Shown piece by piece: positions 28,090 through 34,849 of a DNA stretch of 64,000 bases. A program made the translations under genes and the position numbers. The stretch comes from an uncultured Flavobacterium sp. Its GTDB lineage: Bacteria > Bacteroidota > Bacteroidia > Flavobacteriales > Flavobacteriaceae. Location of the stretch: assembly GCF_951805225.1 (NCBI RefSeq), contig NZ_OX638201.1, forward strand, positions 4,960,001 through 5,024,000. Reading direction: 5' to 3'. Below the pieces are notes generated by a model that was not told the DNA's origin, ran no database searches, and was given only the letters and a program-made list of their open reading frames with translations. Numbering within the stretch: position 1 is the first letter of the stretch; every line of letters starts with the position of its first letter.

Positions 28090-28162
28090 TTAGCCCTGAT
28101 AGTAGTGGAAATCCTTTTCCTGACTTCTTTAGGAAGGAAAAGATTGCAACGAATAGCAGGAT
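28090..28162. repeat. Dispersed hairpin element (class TTAGCCC...), copy 2
   Basis: On the plus strand this reads TTAGCCCTGAT, TGG, ATCCTTTT, a stem (CTTTTCCT with AGGAAAAG), then GATT, AGCAGGATTAG. It has the same order as the element at 15559-15645 in opposite orientation. It lies just upstream of the PKD-protein gene start and could affect its leader RNA. Confidence 0.55.
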
Positions 28163-28210
28163 TAGCTTCTTAAAATCAGCAGAATTAAATTTTAAAACTG
28201 GATTAAATGT

Positions 28211-28243
28211 AAAAAAAAGTGATGAGCAAATCACCACTTTTTC
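28211..28243 (-). terminator. Likely terminator after the lipoprotein gene
   Basis: An AAAAAGTG/CACTTTTT stem or the alternative GTGAT/ATCAC pairing lies 19-50 bp after the lipoprotein stop codon on the minus strand and is followed by eight T. The loop is not compact, so strength is uncertain. It may only partly separate this gene from the PKD-protein gene. Confidence 0.55.
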
Positions 28244-28261
28244 TTAAAAGTATTTTGTAAG

Positions 28262-29254
28262 TTACTGAATAGCATTGATTGCAGCTACCAGTTGAGCTTC
28301 TGTGCCGACTGTTGTTTCGGCTAAAGTAAAGGTGTAAACATCGTTGGCAGCAACGGTTACAGCTTTGATCGCATAGCGCCATTGTCCATTATCTTCGGTA
28401 ACGAAAATCACGTGACAAGCTAAACCAATTGGGATTTGACCGTAGTGTTCGCTGAATAATCCAGCAGGCGTGTAAGTGTCCAGTTTAGCAAGTGCATTTG
28501 TCCCTTCGCCATCGTATGATAAGTAAATCGCGCTATTGTTGTTGTCGTAACCATCAGGAGCATCAGCAAGAATGGTTGTTTTAGGTCTTGGATCGCTATA
28601 AAAACGGTCAACGTTTGTCCATCCAAAGTTTCCAAAAGTTACGTAATAATTCGTTCCTTCGCCTTGAACTCCGCCTTTTCCGCCGCCAGTTCCGTCAGCA
28701 TTTGGTTTGTTGGCATCTCTCCAGGCTAATTCTCCTTTGTCATCAATTACGCCTGTCCATAAAGTCATTGTATTATCGACACCATCTGTTAAAGCTGCCG
28801 GAACAATCATTGTCATGTAGCAAGTTGTTTTAAGTTCAACGCCGCCTTGTGTAGCTTTGATGAAGAATTCTCCGCCAGAAATCAATAAGTTTTTCTTTCC
28901 GTCGGCAGTGATTCCCATTGTTGGTTTGTTGGTAATTAACATGTTTCCTTTGTCAAAAAGTTCGATGTATTCGATATCAACTGCTCCGGTTACAGCGACT
29001 CCGTTTTTGGTTAAACAATCTCCGGGAATGTTCAGTTTAACTCCTTTTGCAGATGTTATAGTTACAACACCAGTTCCGGCTGTAATAGTAAATTTTTGGG
29101 TATTTTTCTTAACTCCTTGTTCGCTAATGCTCTTAAAAGCTGCTGCTGTTGGAGGTAAAACAAGATTGTTGTCATCGCCATCGCTATTGTCGCAACTTGC
29201 GAATGTGATTACTAATAAAAATAAAACTCCTAATTTTTTGAAATTTGTGTTCAT
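28262..29254 (-). CDS. Putative surface lipoprotein, unknown function
   Basis: The 330-aa protein has a clear lipoprotein signal (residues 1-21, FASC with the lipidated Cys21). The acidic stretch after it (DNSDGDDN) resembles a Bacteroidota lipoprotein export signal for display on the outer face. The body is beta-rich with a GVVTITSAKGVKLNIPGDCL segment. I recognise no catalytic motif. Two copies of the ECF-type promoter motif lie 81-111 bp and 151-181 bp upstream, so it is probably a main target of the divergent sigma factor. Confidence 0.75.
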   Translation of the reverse strand: MNTNFKKLGVLFLLVITFASCDNSDGDDNNLVLPPTAAAFKSISEQGVKKNTQKFTITAGTGVVTITSAKGVKLNIPGDCLTKNGVAVTGAVDIEYIELFDKGNMLITNKPTMGITADGKKNLLISGGEFFIKATQGGVELKTTCYMTMIVPAALTDGVDNTMTLWTGVIDDKGELAWRDANKPNADGTGGGKGGVQGEGTNYYVTFGNFGWTNVDRFYSDPRPKTTILADAPDGYDNNNSAIYLSYDGEGTNALAKLDTYTPAGLFSEHYGQIPIGLACHVIFVTEDNGQWRYAIKAVTVAANDVYTFTLAETTVGTEAQLVAAINAIQ

Positions 29255-29334
29255 GATTTCTAGTTTTTATAAATCTGTCCTGATTAGTATCAGGCGGTTT
29301 TTCAGATTTGGTTGTTAATTATCATTTTATATCC

Positions 29335-29365
29335 TTATATCAATTTGGGTTTGATATTGTTACCC
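29335..29365 (-). promoter_or_regulatory. ECF-type promoter motif, copy 1
   Basis: On the minus strand the site reads GGGTAACAAT, 12 bp, TTGATATAA. The two blocks and the 12-bp spacer are the same in all three copies of this region. The AAC core of the first block and a spacing of about 15 bp between GTAAC and TTGATA are what ECF sigma factors use. It lies 81 bp before the lipoprotein gene and points towards it. Confidence 0.78.
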
Positions 29366-29404
29366 TTGTTTTGAAAATTTATTTTTTCAACTTGTATTCT
29401 AATG

Positions 29405-29435
29405 TTATATCAACTTGCTTATAAAATTGTTACCC
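29405..29435 (-). promoter_or_regulatory. ECF-type promoter motif, copy 2
   Basis: Both blocks and the 12-bp spacer match copy 1 exactly, and it is exactly 70 bp upstream of it. It also points to the lipoprotein gene and lies 22 bp after the small membrane protein gene. Confidence 0.78.
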
Positions 29436-29456
29436 CTGTTTTTTATTTTTTTTAAT

Positions 29457-29756
29457 TTATGCTGAAAGGCATTTGTCTTCAAACAAGTTTCCGTCTTCGT
29501 CTACGGCAACCAGAATGTTTTTCTTTCGCGAAAGCGTAACAATCAAATACAACCAAACAATTGCCCAAAGTCCAAAAGTGATACAAGTAAGAAAGAGATG
29601 AAGCGAATGGTTAATGTTCTTTTTTTCTTTGGATAAAACTACATATGGTAATTTTTCGTTGTGTTCGATAATTACAAAACCATTTCGTTTTTTGGCAGCA
29701 ATCATTTCGTTAAACTGATTTAAAGTTTTTTCGTTTGTAAATTGATACGTTTCCAT
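29457..29756 (-). CDS. Small membrane protein, unknown
   Basis: I start at the ATG at 29756 (99 aa, METYQFTNEK). An upstream in-frame GTG at 29789 lies in sequence resembling a common intergenic repeat. A soluble N-terminal part (residues 1-50, containing GFVIIEHNEKLPYVVLS) is followed by a hydrophobic segment (about 54-75, LHLFLTCITFGLWAIVWLYL) and a short tail. It has a consensus ECF-type site about 140 bp upstream. I do not recognise the family. It could be a membrane modulator of the same stress system. Confidence 0.65.
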   Translation of the reverse strand: METYQFTNEKTLNQFNEMIAAKKRNGFVIIEHNEKLPYVVLSKEKKNINHSLHLFLTCITFGLWAIVWLYLIVTLSRKKNILVAVDEDGNLFEDKCLSA

Positions 29757-29897
29757 TTTTCTTAATTTTTGAATTAATTTTTTTGCCACGAAAGAGCACG
29801 AATTTTAAATTAAATAATCAGTGTCAATCTGTTTAATCAGTCTAATCTGTGTGCTATTTTCTTCCAACAAATAATCTGGCAAAAACATATTGTTACG

Positions 29898-29928
29898 TTA
29901 TATCAACTTGACTTTATAATTGTTACCC
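29898..29928 (-). promoter_or_regulatory. ECF-type promoter motif, copy 3
   Basis: Again GGGTAACAAT, 12 bp, TTGATATAA on the minus strand, pointing to the small membrane protein gene. An extra GTAACAAT lies immediately after it at 29890-29897. It lies 59 bp before the ECF sigma gene but points away from it. Confidence 0.78.
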
Positions 29929-29987
29929 TTTTGAATGAAATTTATTTCAGATTCTTTTTCTTAAATTAGCTAACAAAAAGTTTTTTT

Positions 29988-30572
29988 ATGAGTCAAAATA
30001 AAATTCATCCTGATCAAATGTATATTGAAGGACTTGCTGCAAATGACTCGGCAATCATTCAGACGATTTACAAAAAGTTCGTTCCTAAGGTTGTTATGTT
30101 CATTATGAACAACTCCGGCGATAAGGAACACGCACAGGATGTGGTTCAGGAAGTCATGATTTTACTTTTTAATCAGGCCAAAGCCAATACACTTCAATTG
30201 ACTTGTCCGTTTGATGCTTACTTTTTTTTATTGTGTAAAAGAAAATGGCTTAACGAACTCAAAAAAACTTCGAATAAAGGGGTAACAATTAATGAAGATG
30301 CAGTATCTATGAATGAATCTGCACTGGAATTAATTGGGCAAACGGAAGAATTTGACGAAAAACAACAGCTTTTTGACACGATGTTCCAGAAACTGGGCGA
30401 TAAATGTCAGGAGGTTTTAAAGTTGAGTTTTACCACAAAATCAATGGAAGAAGTTGCTGAGAAACTAAACGTAACGTATGGATATGTCCGCAAGAAAAAA
30501 TCGTTGTGCGTTGGTCAATTAACTCAGTGGATTCAGGAAGCCAAAAATTTTAAATCTCTAAAAAATAATTAG
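29988..30572 (+). CDS. ECF-type RNA polymerase sigma factor
   Basis: This 194-aa protein has a sigma-70 region 2 (about 25-95; FVPKVVMFIMNNSGDKEHAQDVVQEVMILLF in pieces, then LLCKRKWLNELKK) and a region 4 helix-turn-helix (about 130-185; GDKCQEVLKLSFTTKSMEEVAEKLNVTYGYVRKKKSLC in pieces). There is no region 3, which is the ECF layout. It lies 2 bp before an anti-sigma-like membrane protein gene. The divergent leftward genes carry a conserved motif that fits ECF recognition, so they are its probable regulon. Confidence 0.92.
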   Translation: MSQNKIHPDQMYIEGLAANDSAIIQTIYKKFVPKVVMFIMNNSGDKEHAQDVVQEVMILLFNQAKANTLQLTCPFDAYFFLLCKRKWLNELKKTSNKGVTINEDAVSMNESALELIGQTEEFDEKQQLFDTMFQKLGDKCQEVLKLSFTTKSMEEVAEKLNVTYGYVRKKKSLCVGQLTQWIQEAKNFKSLKNN

Positions 30573-30574
30573 TC

Positions 30575-31300
30575 ATGAACGAAGAGCGCTACATATTATT
30601 CGATCAATATCTTCAAGGCGAACTGACGATTGATGAAAGAAATAAGTTTGAAAATCAATTGTCTCAAGATCCCGGAATGGCTTCGGAATTTGAGATTTTT
30701 AAAAATCTTCATACTCAATTAGAAAATAAATTTGAACATGAAGAAGAAAGGGAAGCGTTTAAAGCAAATTTAAAAACGATTTCAGACAAACATTTCAATA
30801 CCAGTAAACCAAAAGTTATAGGATTAAATGCCTGGTATTTTGCGGCCGCAGCTTCTGTAGTGATTCTATTTGGATTGTTCTTTTTTAATTACAATCAGAA
30901 TCCGGGTTTTGAAGATTATAATCATCCCGAACAAGCTTCATTTACAGAAAGAGGAGAAGCAAAAGAAACGTTGAAACAAGCCGAAACAGCTTTTAACGAA
31001 AGAAAATATTCAGAAGCAATTCCGCTTTTTGAAACTATTTTAAAAGAAAACAAAACACCCGAAGTTCAATATTTTTATGGCGTTTCATTATTAGAAGAAA
31101 GTCATTATAAAAAAGCCGAAGCCGTTTTTAATGAATTAATAGCCGGAACTTCTGTCTATAAAGAAAAAGCAAAATGGAATCTGGCTTTATCCAAATTAAA
31201 ACAAAAAGATTACAAAAGCTGCAAAGAAATCCTGCAGACAATCTCTGAAGATTATGAAAATTACGACGACGTTCAAAATCTTCTCGAAGACTTAGATTAA
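30575..31300 (+). CDS. Anti-sigma-like membrane protein with TPR sensor
   Basis: The 241-aa protein starts with an anti-sigma-like cytoplasmic segment (residues 1-85; LFDQYLQGELTIDERNKFENQL resembles the zinc-less ASD helix pattern). One transmembrane helix follows (about 88-106, WYFAAAASVVILFGLFFF). A periplasmic TPR domain (about 125-241) has repeats around ALEAIPLFE-like and YFYGVSLLEESHYKKAEAVF segments. It probably holds the sigma factor from the membrane and reads a periplasmic protein signal through the TPR part. The very tight 2-bp spacing to the sigma gene supports the pairing. Confidence 0.8.
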   Translation: MNEERYILFDQYLQGELTIDERNKFENQLSQDPGMASEFEIFKNLHTQLENKFEHEEEREAFKANLKTISDKHFNTSKPKVIGLNAWYFAAAASVVILFGLFFFNYNQNPGFEDYNHPEQASFTERGEAKETLKQAETAFNERKYSEAIPLFETILKENKTPEVQYFYGVSLLEESHYKKAEAVFNELIAGTSVYKEKAKWNLALSKLKQKDYKSCKEILQTISEDYENYDDVQNLLEDLD

Positions 31301-31335
31301 GATTTTATAAAACACAAAGATCTTTACATATGTTT

Positions 31336-31368
31336 AAACCCGACAGGTTTTCAAAACCTGTCGGGTTT
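31336..31368. repeat. 33-bp palindrome (copy 2 of 3)
   Basis: Same as 7229-7261 except for the central base (C here). It lies 36 bp after the anti-sigma gene and may end that transcript. Confidence 0.9.
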
Positions 31369-31384
31369 ATCGTTTGACAACAAA

Positions 31385-31432
31385 CAGAAACAGAAACAGA
31401 AACAGAAACAGAAACAGAAACAGAAACAGAAA
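31385..31432. repeat. (CAGAAA)8 microsatellite
   Basis: Eight perfect copies of CAGAAA run in tandem. The next 120 bp contain TCCGCG-rich sequence (ATCCGCGTTTTCACG, TCATCCGCGTGCC) that looks like another dispersed intergenic repeat. Together with the palindrome these fill the 277-bp gap before tatD. Confidence 0.92.
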
Positions 31433-31522
31433 CACAAAACAAATAAAAAAATCCATTTAAATCCGCGTTTTCACGAAGTGAATCCGCGTCATCCGCGTGC
31501 CATTTACCGCCATCACATTCAA

Positions 31523-31555
31523 ATTGGGAAAGTTTTTAATATTGTCGTAATTTTG
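31523..31555 (+). promoter_or_regulatory. Promoter of the tatD gene
   Basis: ATTG at 31523-31526 and TAATTTTG at 31548-31555 (exact TAnnTTTG) are 21 bp apart. The expected start of transcription would give a leader of less than 20 bases before the TTG start codon at 31578. Confidence 0.6.
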
Positions 31556-31577
31556 AACTTTTAAAAAATTACAACAA

Positions 31578-32357
31578 TTGAATTCAACACCTATAATTAC
31601 CGACACGCACACACATTTATATTCAGAAGAATTTGATCAGGATCGTGACGAAATGATGCAAAGAGCTATAAACGCCGGAGTAACACGTTTTTTTATTCCT
31701 GCAATCGATGCCGCTGCAACACAATCTATGTATGATTTAGAGCAAAATTATCCTGATTATGTGTTCTTAATGATGGGTTTGCATCCCACTTACGTGAAAG
31801 ATAATTACGAAGAAGAGCTGAAACATGTAGAAACCGAACTGGCAAAAAGAAAGTTTTATGCCGTTGGCGAAATCGGAATTGATTTGTACTGGGATAAAAC
31901 GCATTTAAAAGAACAACAAATCGCTTTTAAGAGACAAATTCAGTTAGCAAAACAATACAAATTACCAATTGTGATTCATTGTCGTGAAGCTTTTGATGAG
32001 ATTTTTGAAGTTCTGGAAGAAGAGAAATCAGATGATTTATTTGGGATTTTCCATTGTTTTTCGGGAACACATGAACAAGCGCTTCAGGCGATTTCTTACA
32101 ATATGAAGTTGGGAATTGGTGGAGTTGTGACGTTTAAAAACGGAAAAATCGATCAGTTTTTAAATCAAATCGATTTGAAACATATCGTTTTAGAGACAGA
32201 TTCACCTTATTTAGCGCCAATTCCGTATCGTGGTAAACGTAACGAGAGCAGTTATTTGGTAAATGTTATTAGCAAATTAGCAGATATATATGACGTTTCT
32301 GAAGAAGAAATAGCAGAAAAGACAACACAAAATTCTAAGGACGTTTTTGGGATTTAA
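31578..32357 (+). CDS. TatD-family metal-dependent hydrolase
   Basis: This 259-aa TIM-barrel protein has the TatD motifs in order: DTHTHLYS (metal-binding histidines), VGEIGIDLYWD, IVIHCREAFDE, GIFHCFSG and ETDSPYLAP. Members act as DNases or exonucleases in the cytoplasm. The start is a TTG at 31578, as no in-frame ATG exists before the first motif. It is the first of three rightward genes (acyltransferase, asparaginase). Confidence 0.93.
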   Translation: MNSTPIITDTHTHLYSEEFDQDRDEMMQRAINAGVTRFFIPAIDAAATQSMYDLEQNYPDYVFLMMGLHPTYVKDNYEEELKHVETELAKRKFYAVGEIGIDLYWDKTHLKEQQIAFKRQIQLAKQYKLPIVIHCREAFDEIFEVLEEEKSDDLFGIFHCFSGTHEQALQAISYNMKLGIGGVVTFKNGKIDQFLNQIDLKHIVLETDSPYLAPIPYRGKRNESSYLVNVISKLADIYDVSEEEIAEKTTQNSKDVFGI

Positions 32358-32421
32358 TACGTACCTTACAATAGTTTAATTTTTTTTTTGTTCTTTTGCC
32401 CACTTAAAACCAATATAAATA

Positions 32422-33558
32422 ATGCAGAGATTTGATGCCATTCGACCGTTTTATGATTCTGAAATAAATGAAGCACTTCATGATGTTGTTAATCATCCGA
32501 TGATGAAAACCATGATGAACTTTACTTTTCCGGAAGTACAAGATGAGGTTTGGAAAGAGCAACTTAAGAAAACACATTCGATTCGTGATTTTCAATGCAA
32601 CTTTATTTATAATACAATACAAAAGGTTTTAGAGAAAAGTTCTGAAGGGCTTACAACTTCAGGATTTGAAAAACTGGAACCAAATACTTCTTACTTATTT
32701 ATCTCTAATCACAGAGATATTTTACTAGATACAACCTTATTAAATGTTTGCCTTTTTGAGCATGGATTAGTCATGACAGCATCTGCAATTGGCGACAATT
32801 TGGTTAAAAAAGCATTCCTGAGCACTTTGGCAAAACTAAACAGAAACTTTTTGGTTCTAAGAGGTTTAACGCCACGAGAAATGTTGCAAAGTTCTAAATT
32901 ATTGGCCGAATATATGGGACAATTATTGCTTCGCGAAAATCGTTCGGTTTGGATTGCACAAAGAGAAGGACGTACAAAAGACGGAAATGACGAAACCAAT
33001 CCAGGCGTTTTAAAAATGATTGGAATGGGTTCTGATGAAGCCAATTTGATGGATTATTTCAAGAAATTAAAGATCGTTCCCGTTTCGATTTCATACGAAT
33101 ACGATCCTACAGATGTTTTGAAAATGCCACAATTAATGGCCGAAGCAAAAAACGAAGTCTACATAAAAGATAAAAACGAAGATTTCATGACCATTATAAG
33201 TGGTGTCATGGGAACTAAGAAAAGAATACACATTTCTGTTGGAGATGTTCTGGATACTGAAATTGATCAGATTGTTGCCGAAAATGACAATTCTAACAAA
33301 CAAATTCAGGCTTTGGCACAAGTTATTGACGATTCGATTTTGAAGAATTATCAGTTATGGCCAACTAATTTTATTGCTTACGATATCTTGAACGAAACAG
33401 ATAGATTTGCTCATTTATACAAAGAAAATGAGAAATCGTTGTTTGAGCGTCGTCTTGAAATGCGTATAGGTTGTGATAATCCGGTTACAAGACAAGGATT
33501 TCTGTCAATGTATGCAAATCCTGTTGTGAACAAATTAAAATACCAAGATGTCATCTAA
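32422..33558 (+). CDS. PlsC-like glycerol-phosphate acyltransferase family protein
   Basis: The 378-aa protein has an acyltransferase core: FISNHRDILLDT (the His-Asp motif, with five residues between H and the last D), an FLVLRGLTPREMLQ block, and REGRTKDGND, equivalent to the EGTRS motif. Length and the long C-terminal part fit the glycerol acyltransferase group rather than short PlsC. No clear N-terminal signal is present. Its last codons overlap the asparaginase start by 11 bp. Confidence 0.82.
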   Translation: MQRFDAIRPFYDSEINEALHDVVNHPMMKTMMNFTFPEVQDEVWKEQLKKTHSIRDFQCNFIYNTIQKVLEKSSEGLTTSGFEKLEPNTSYLFISNHRDILLDTTLLNVCLFEHGLVMTASAIGDNLVKKAFLSTLAKLNRNFLVLRGLTPREMLQSSKLLAEYMGQLLLRENRSVWIAQREGRTKDGNDETNPGVLKMIGMGSDEANLMDYFKKLKIVPVSISYEYDPTDVLKMPQLMAEAKNEVYIKDKNEDFMTIISGVMGTKKRIHISVGDVLDTEIDQIVAENDNSNKQIQALAQVIDDSILKNYQLWPTNFIAYDILNETDRFAHLYKENEKSLFERRLEMRIGCDNPVTRQGFLSMYANPVVNKLKYQDVI

Positions 33559-34579
33559 AGCTAAAATATTGCTGATCTATACCGGTGGAACCATTGGTAT
33601 GAGTAAAGATTTTGAAACTGGCGCACTCAAAGCGTTCAATTTTGGTAAACTATTACAAAAAATTCCTGAAATCAAACAATTAGATTGTGAGATTGAATCA
33701 GTTTCTTTCGAAAACCCAATAGATTCATCCAACATGAATCCTGCAATGTGGACGAAAATTGCTGAAATTATAGAAGAGAATTACATCGCTTATGATGGAT
33801 TTGTAGTACTTCATGGTTCAGATACAATGTCGTATTCAGCATCTGCATTGAGTTTTATGCTGGAGAATTTGTCAAAACCAGTTGTATTTACAGGTTCTCA
33901 ATTGCCAATTGGTGATTTGCGTACCGATGCAAAAGAAAATCTGATTACAGCAATTCAAATCGCTTCATTACAAGAAAACGGAAAACCGGTAATCAACGAA
34001 GTTTGTTTGTATTTTGAATATAAATTATACCGTGGAAACCGAACTTCAAAAGTAAATGCAGAACATTTTAAAGCTTTTACTGCACCAAATTATCCTGAAT
34101 TAGTAGAATCCGGAGTTCATCTTAAACTAAACAGACATTTATTTCTTCCTGTAAAAACAGATGCTAAATTGATCGTTCATAAAAACTTGGACAATCATGT
34201 TGCTATTATAAAAATGTTTCCGGGAATGAGCGAAATTGTTTTATCGTCAATTTTAGCCATTAAAGATTTAAAAGGAATTGTATTAGAAACTTACGGTTCC
34301 GGAAATGCACCAACCGAAGATTGGTTTTTGAATTTAATTCAAAAAGCGATTCAGTCAGGTTTACATATCGTCAACGTTACACAATGTTCTGGCGGAAGTG
34401 TCAATATGGGACAATACGAAACCAGTACAGCTTTAAAATCTCTTGGAGTTATCTCAGGAAAAGACATTACTACAGAAGCTGCAATTACAAAATTAATGTA
34501 TTTGTTAGGACATAATATTCCTCAAAAAGAATTTAAAGACGTTTTTGAAACTGCTTTACGCGGAGAGATTTCGCTGTAA
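33548..34579 (+). CDS. ansA: Type I asparaginase
   Basis: The 343-aa protein has both threonine-centred asparaginase motifs: LIYTGGTIGM near the start and VLHGSDTMSYSASALSFML near residue 95. There is no signal peptide, so it is the cytoplasmic type I enzyme that turns asparagine into aspartate and ammonia. It overlaps the acyltransferase gene by 11 bp, indicating coupling. Confidence 0.94.
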   Translation: MSSKAKILLIYTGGTIGMSKDFETGALKAFNFGKLLQKIPEIKQLDCEIESVSFENPIDSSNMNPAMWTKIAEIIEENYIAYDGFVVLHGSDTMSYSASALSFMLENLSKPVVFTGSQLPIGDLRTDAKENLITAIQIASLQENGKPVINEVCLYFEYKLYRGNRTSKVNAEHFKAFTAPNYPELVESGVHLKLNRHLFLPVKTDAKLIVHKNLDNHVAIIKMFPGMSEIVLSSILAIKDLKGIVLETYGSGNAPTEDWFLNLIQKAIQSGLHIVNVTQCSGGSVNMGQYETSTALKSLGVISGKDITTEAAITKLMYLLGHNIPQKEFKDVFETALRGEISL

Positions 34580-34691
34580 AATTTTTCACCATATAAGTTA
34601 TGTAAGTTCATTTTAGTAAAGTTTTCGATCTAGTTTTGTCATTTCGAGGAACGAGAAATCACACATATAACTCGACAAAGCAAACATAAAG

Positions 34692-34724
34692 AAACCCGAC
34701 AGGTTTTTAAAACCTGTCGGGTTT
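34692..34724. repeat. 33-bp palindrome (copy 3 of 3)
   Basis: Same sequence as 7229-7261 up to the central base, here nested inside composite element B. Confidence 0.9.
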
Positions 34725-34739
34725 ATTATGCGCAACAAC

Positions 34740-34768
34740 CTTTGTCAAAGTTTAAAACTTTGACAAAG
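34740..34768. repeat. 29-bp perfect palindrome CTTTGTCAAAGTTT
   Basis: Arms CTTTGTCAAAGTTT (34740-34753) and its exact complement (34755-34768) surround a single base. It sits 15 bp from the 33-bp palindrome inside element B and has the same format, so it is probably a second REP-like type. Confidence 0.85.
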
Positions 34769-34849
34769 ATTTCCAGTAATTGAATAAGCTCATAATTTTA
34801 GTACAACTAATACTAAAATGAACTTATATCATTTATATGGTGAAAAAAA

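Larger units (their letters stand above)
34582..34847. repeat. Composite palindromic element B (266 bp)
   Basis: Outer inverted repeats of 37 bp (34582-34618 and 34811-34847, 34 of 37 matching) share the ACCATATAA and TAAGTTCAT motifs with element A. Inside, in order, are a CATTTCGAGGAACGAG segment, the 33-bp palindrome (34692-34724) and a second perfect palindrome (34740-34768). It fills almost the whole 270-bp space between the convergent asparaginase and MFS genes, from 3 bp after one stop codon to 2 bp short of the other. Confidence 0.85.

Noticed and set aside
28857..29318. 153-codon open frame opposite the lipoprotein gene
   Set aside because: It is the shadow of a real gene with lipobox and promoter motifs on the minus strand; the plus-strand protein has no family features or promoter.
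31385..31432. CRISPR or origin-type iterons
   Set aside because: It is a simple six-base tandem repeat without spacers, no dnaA box cluster and no cas or replication gene nearby.
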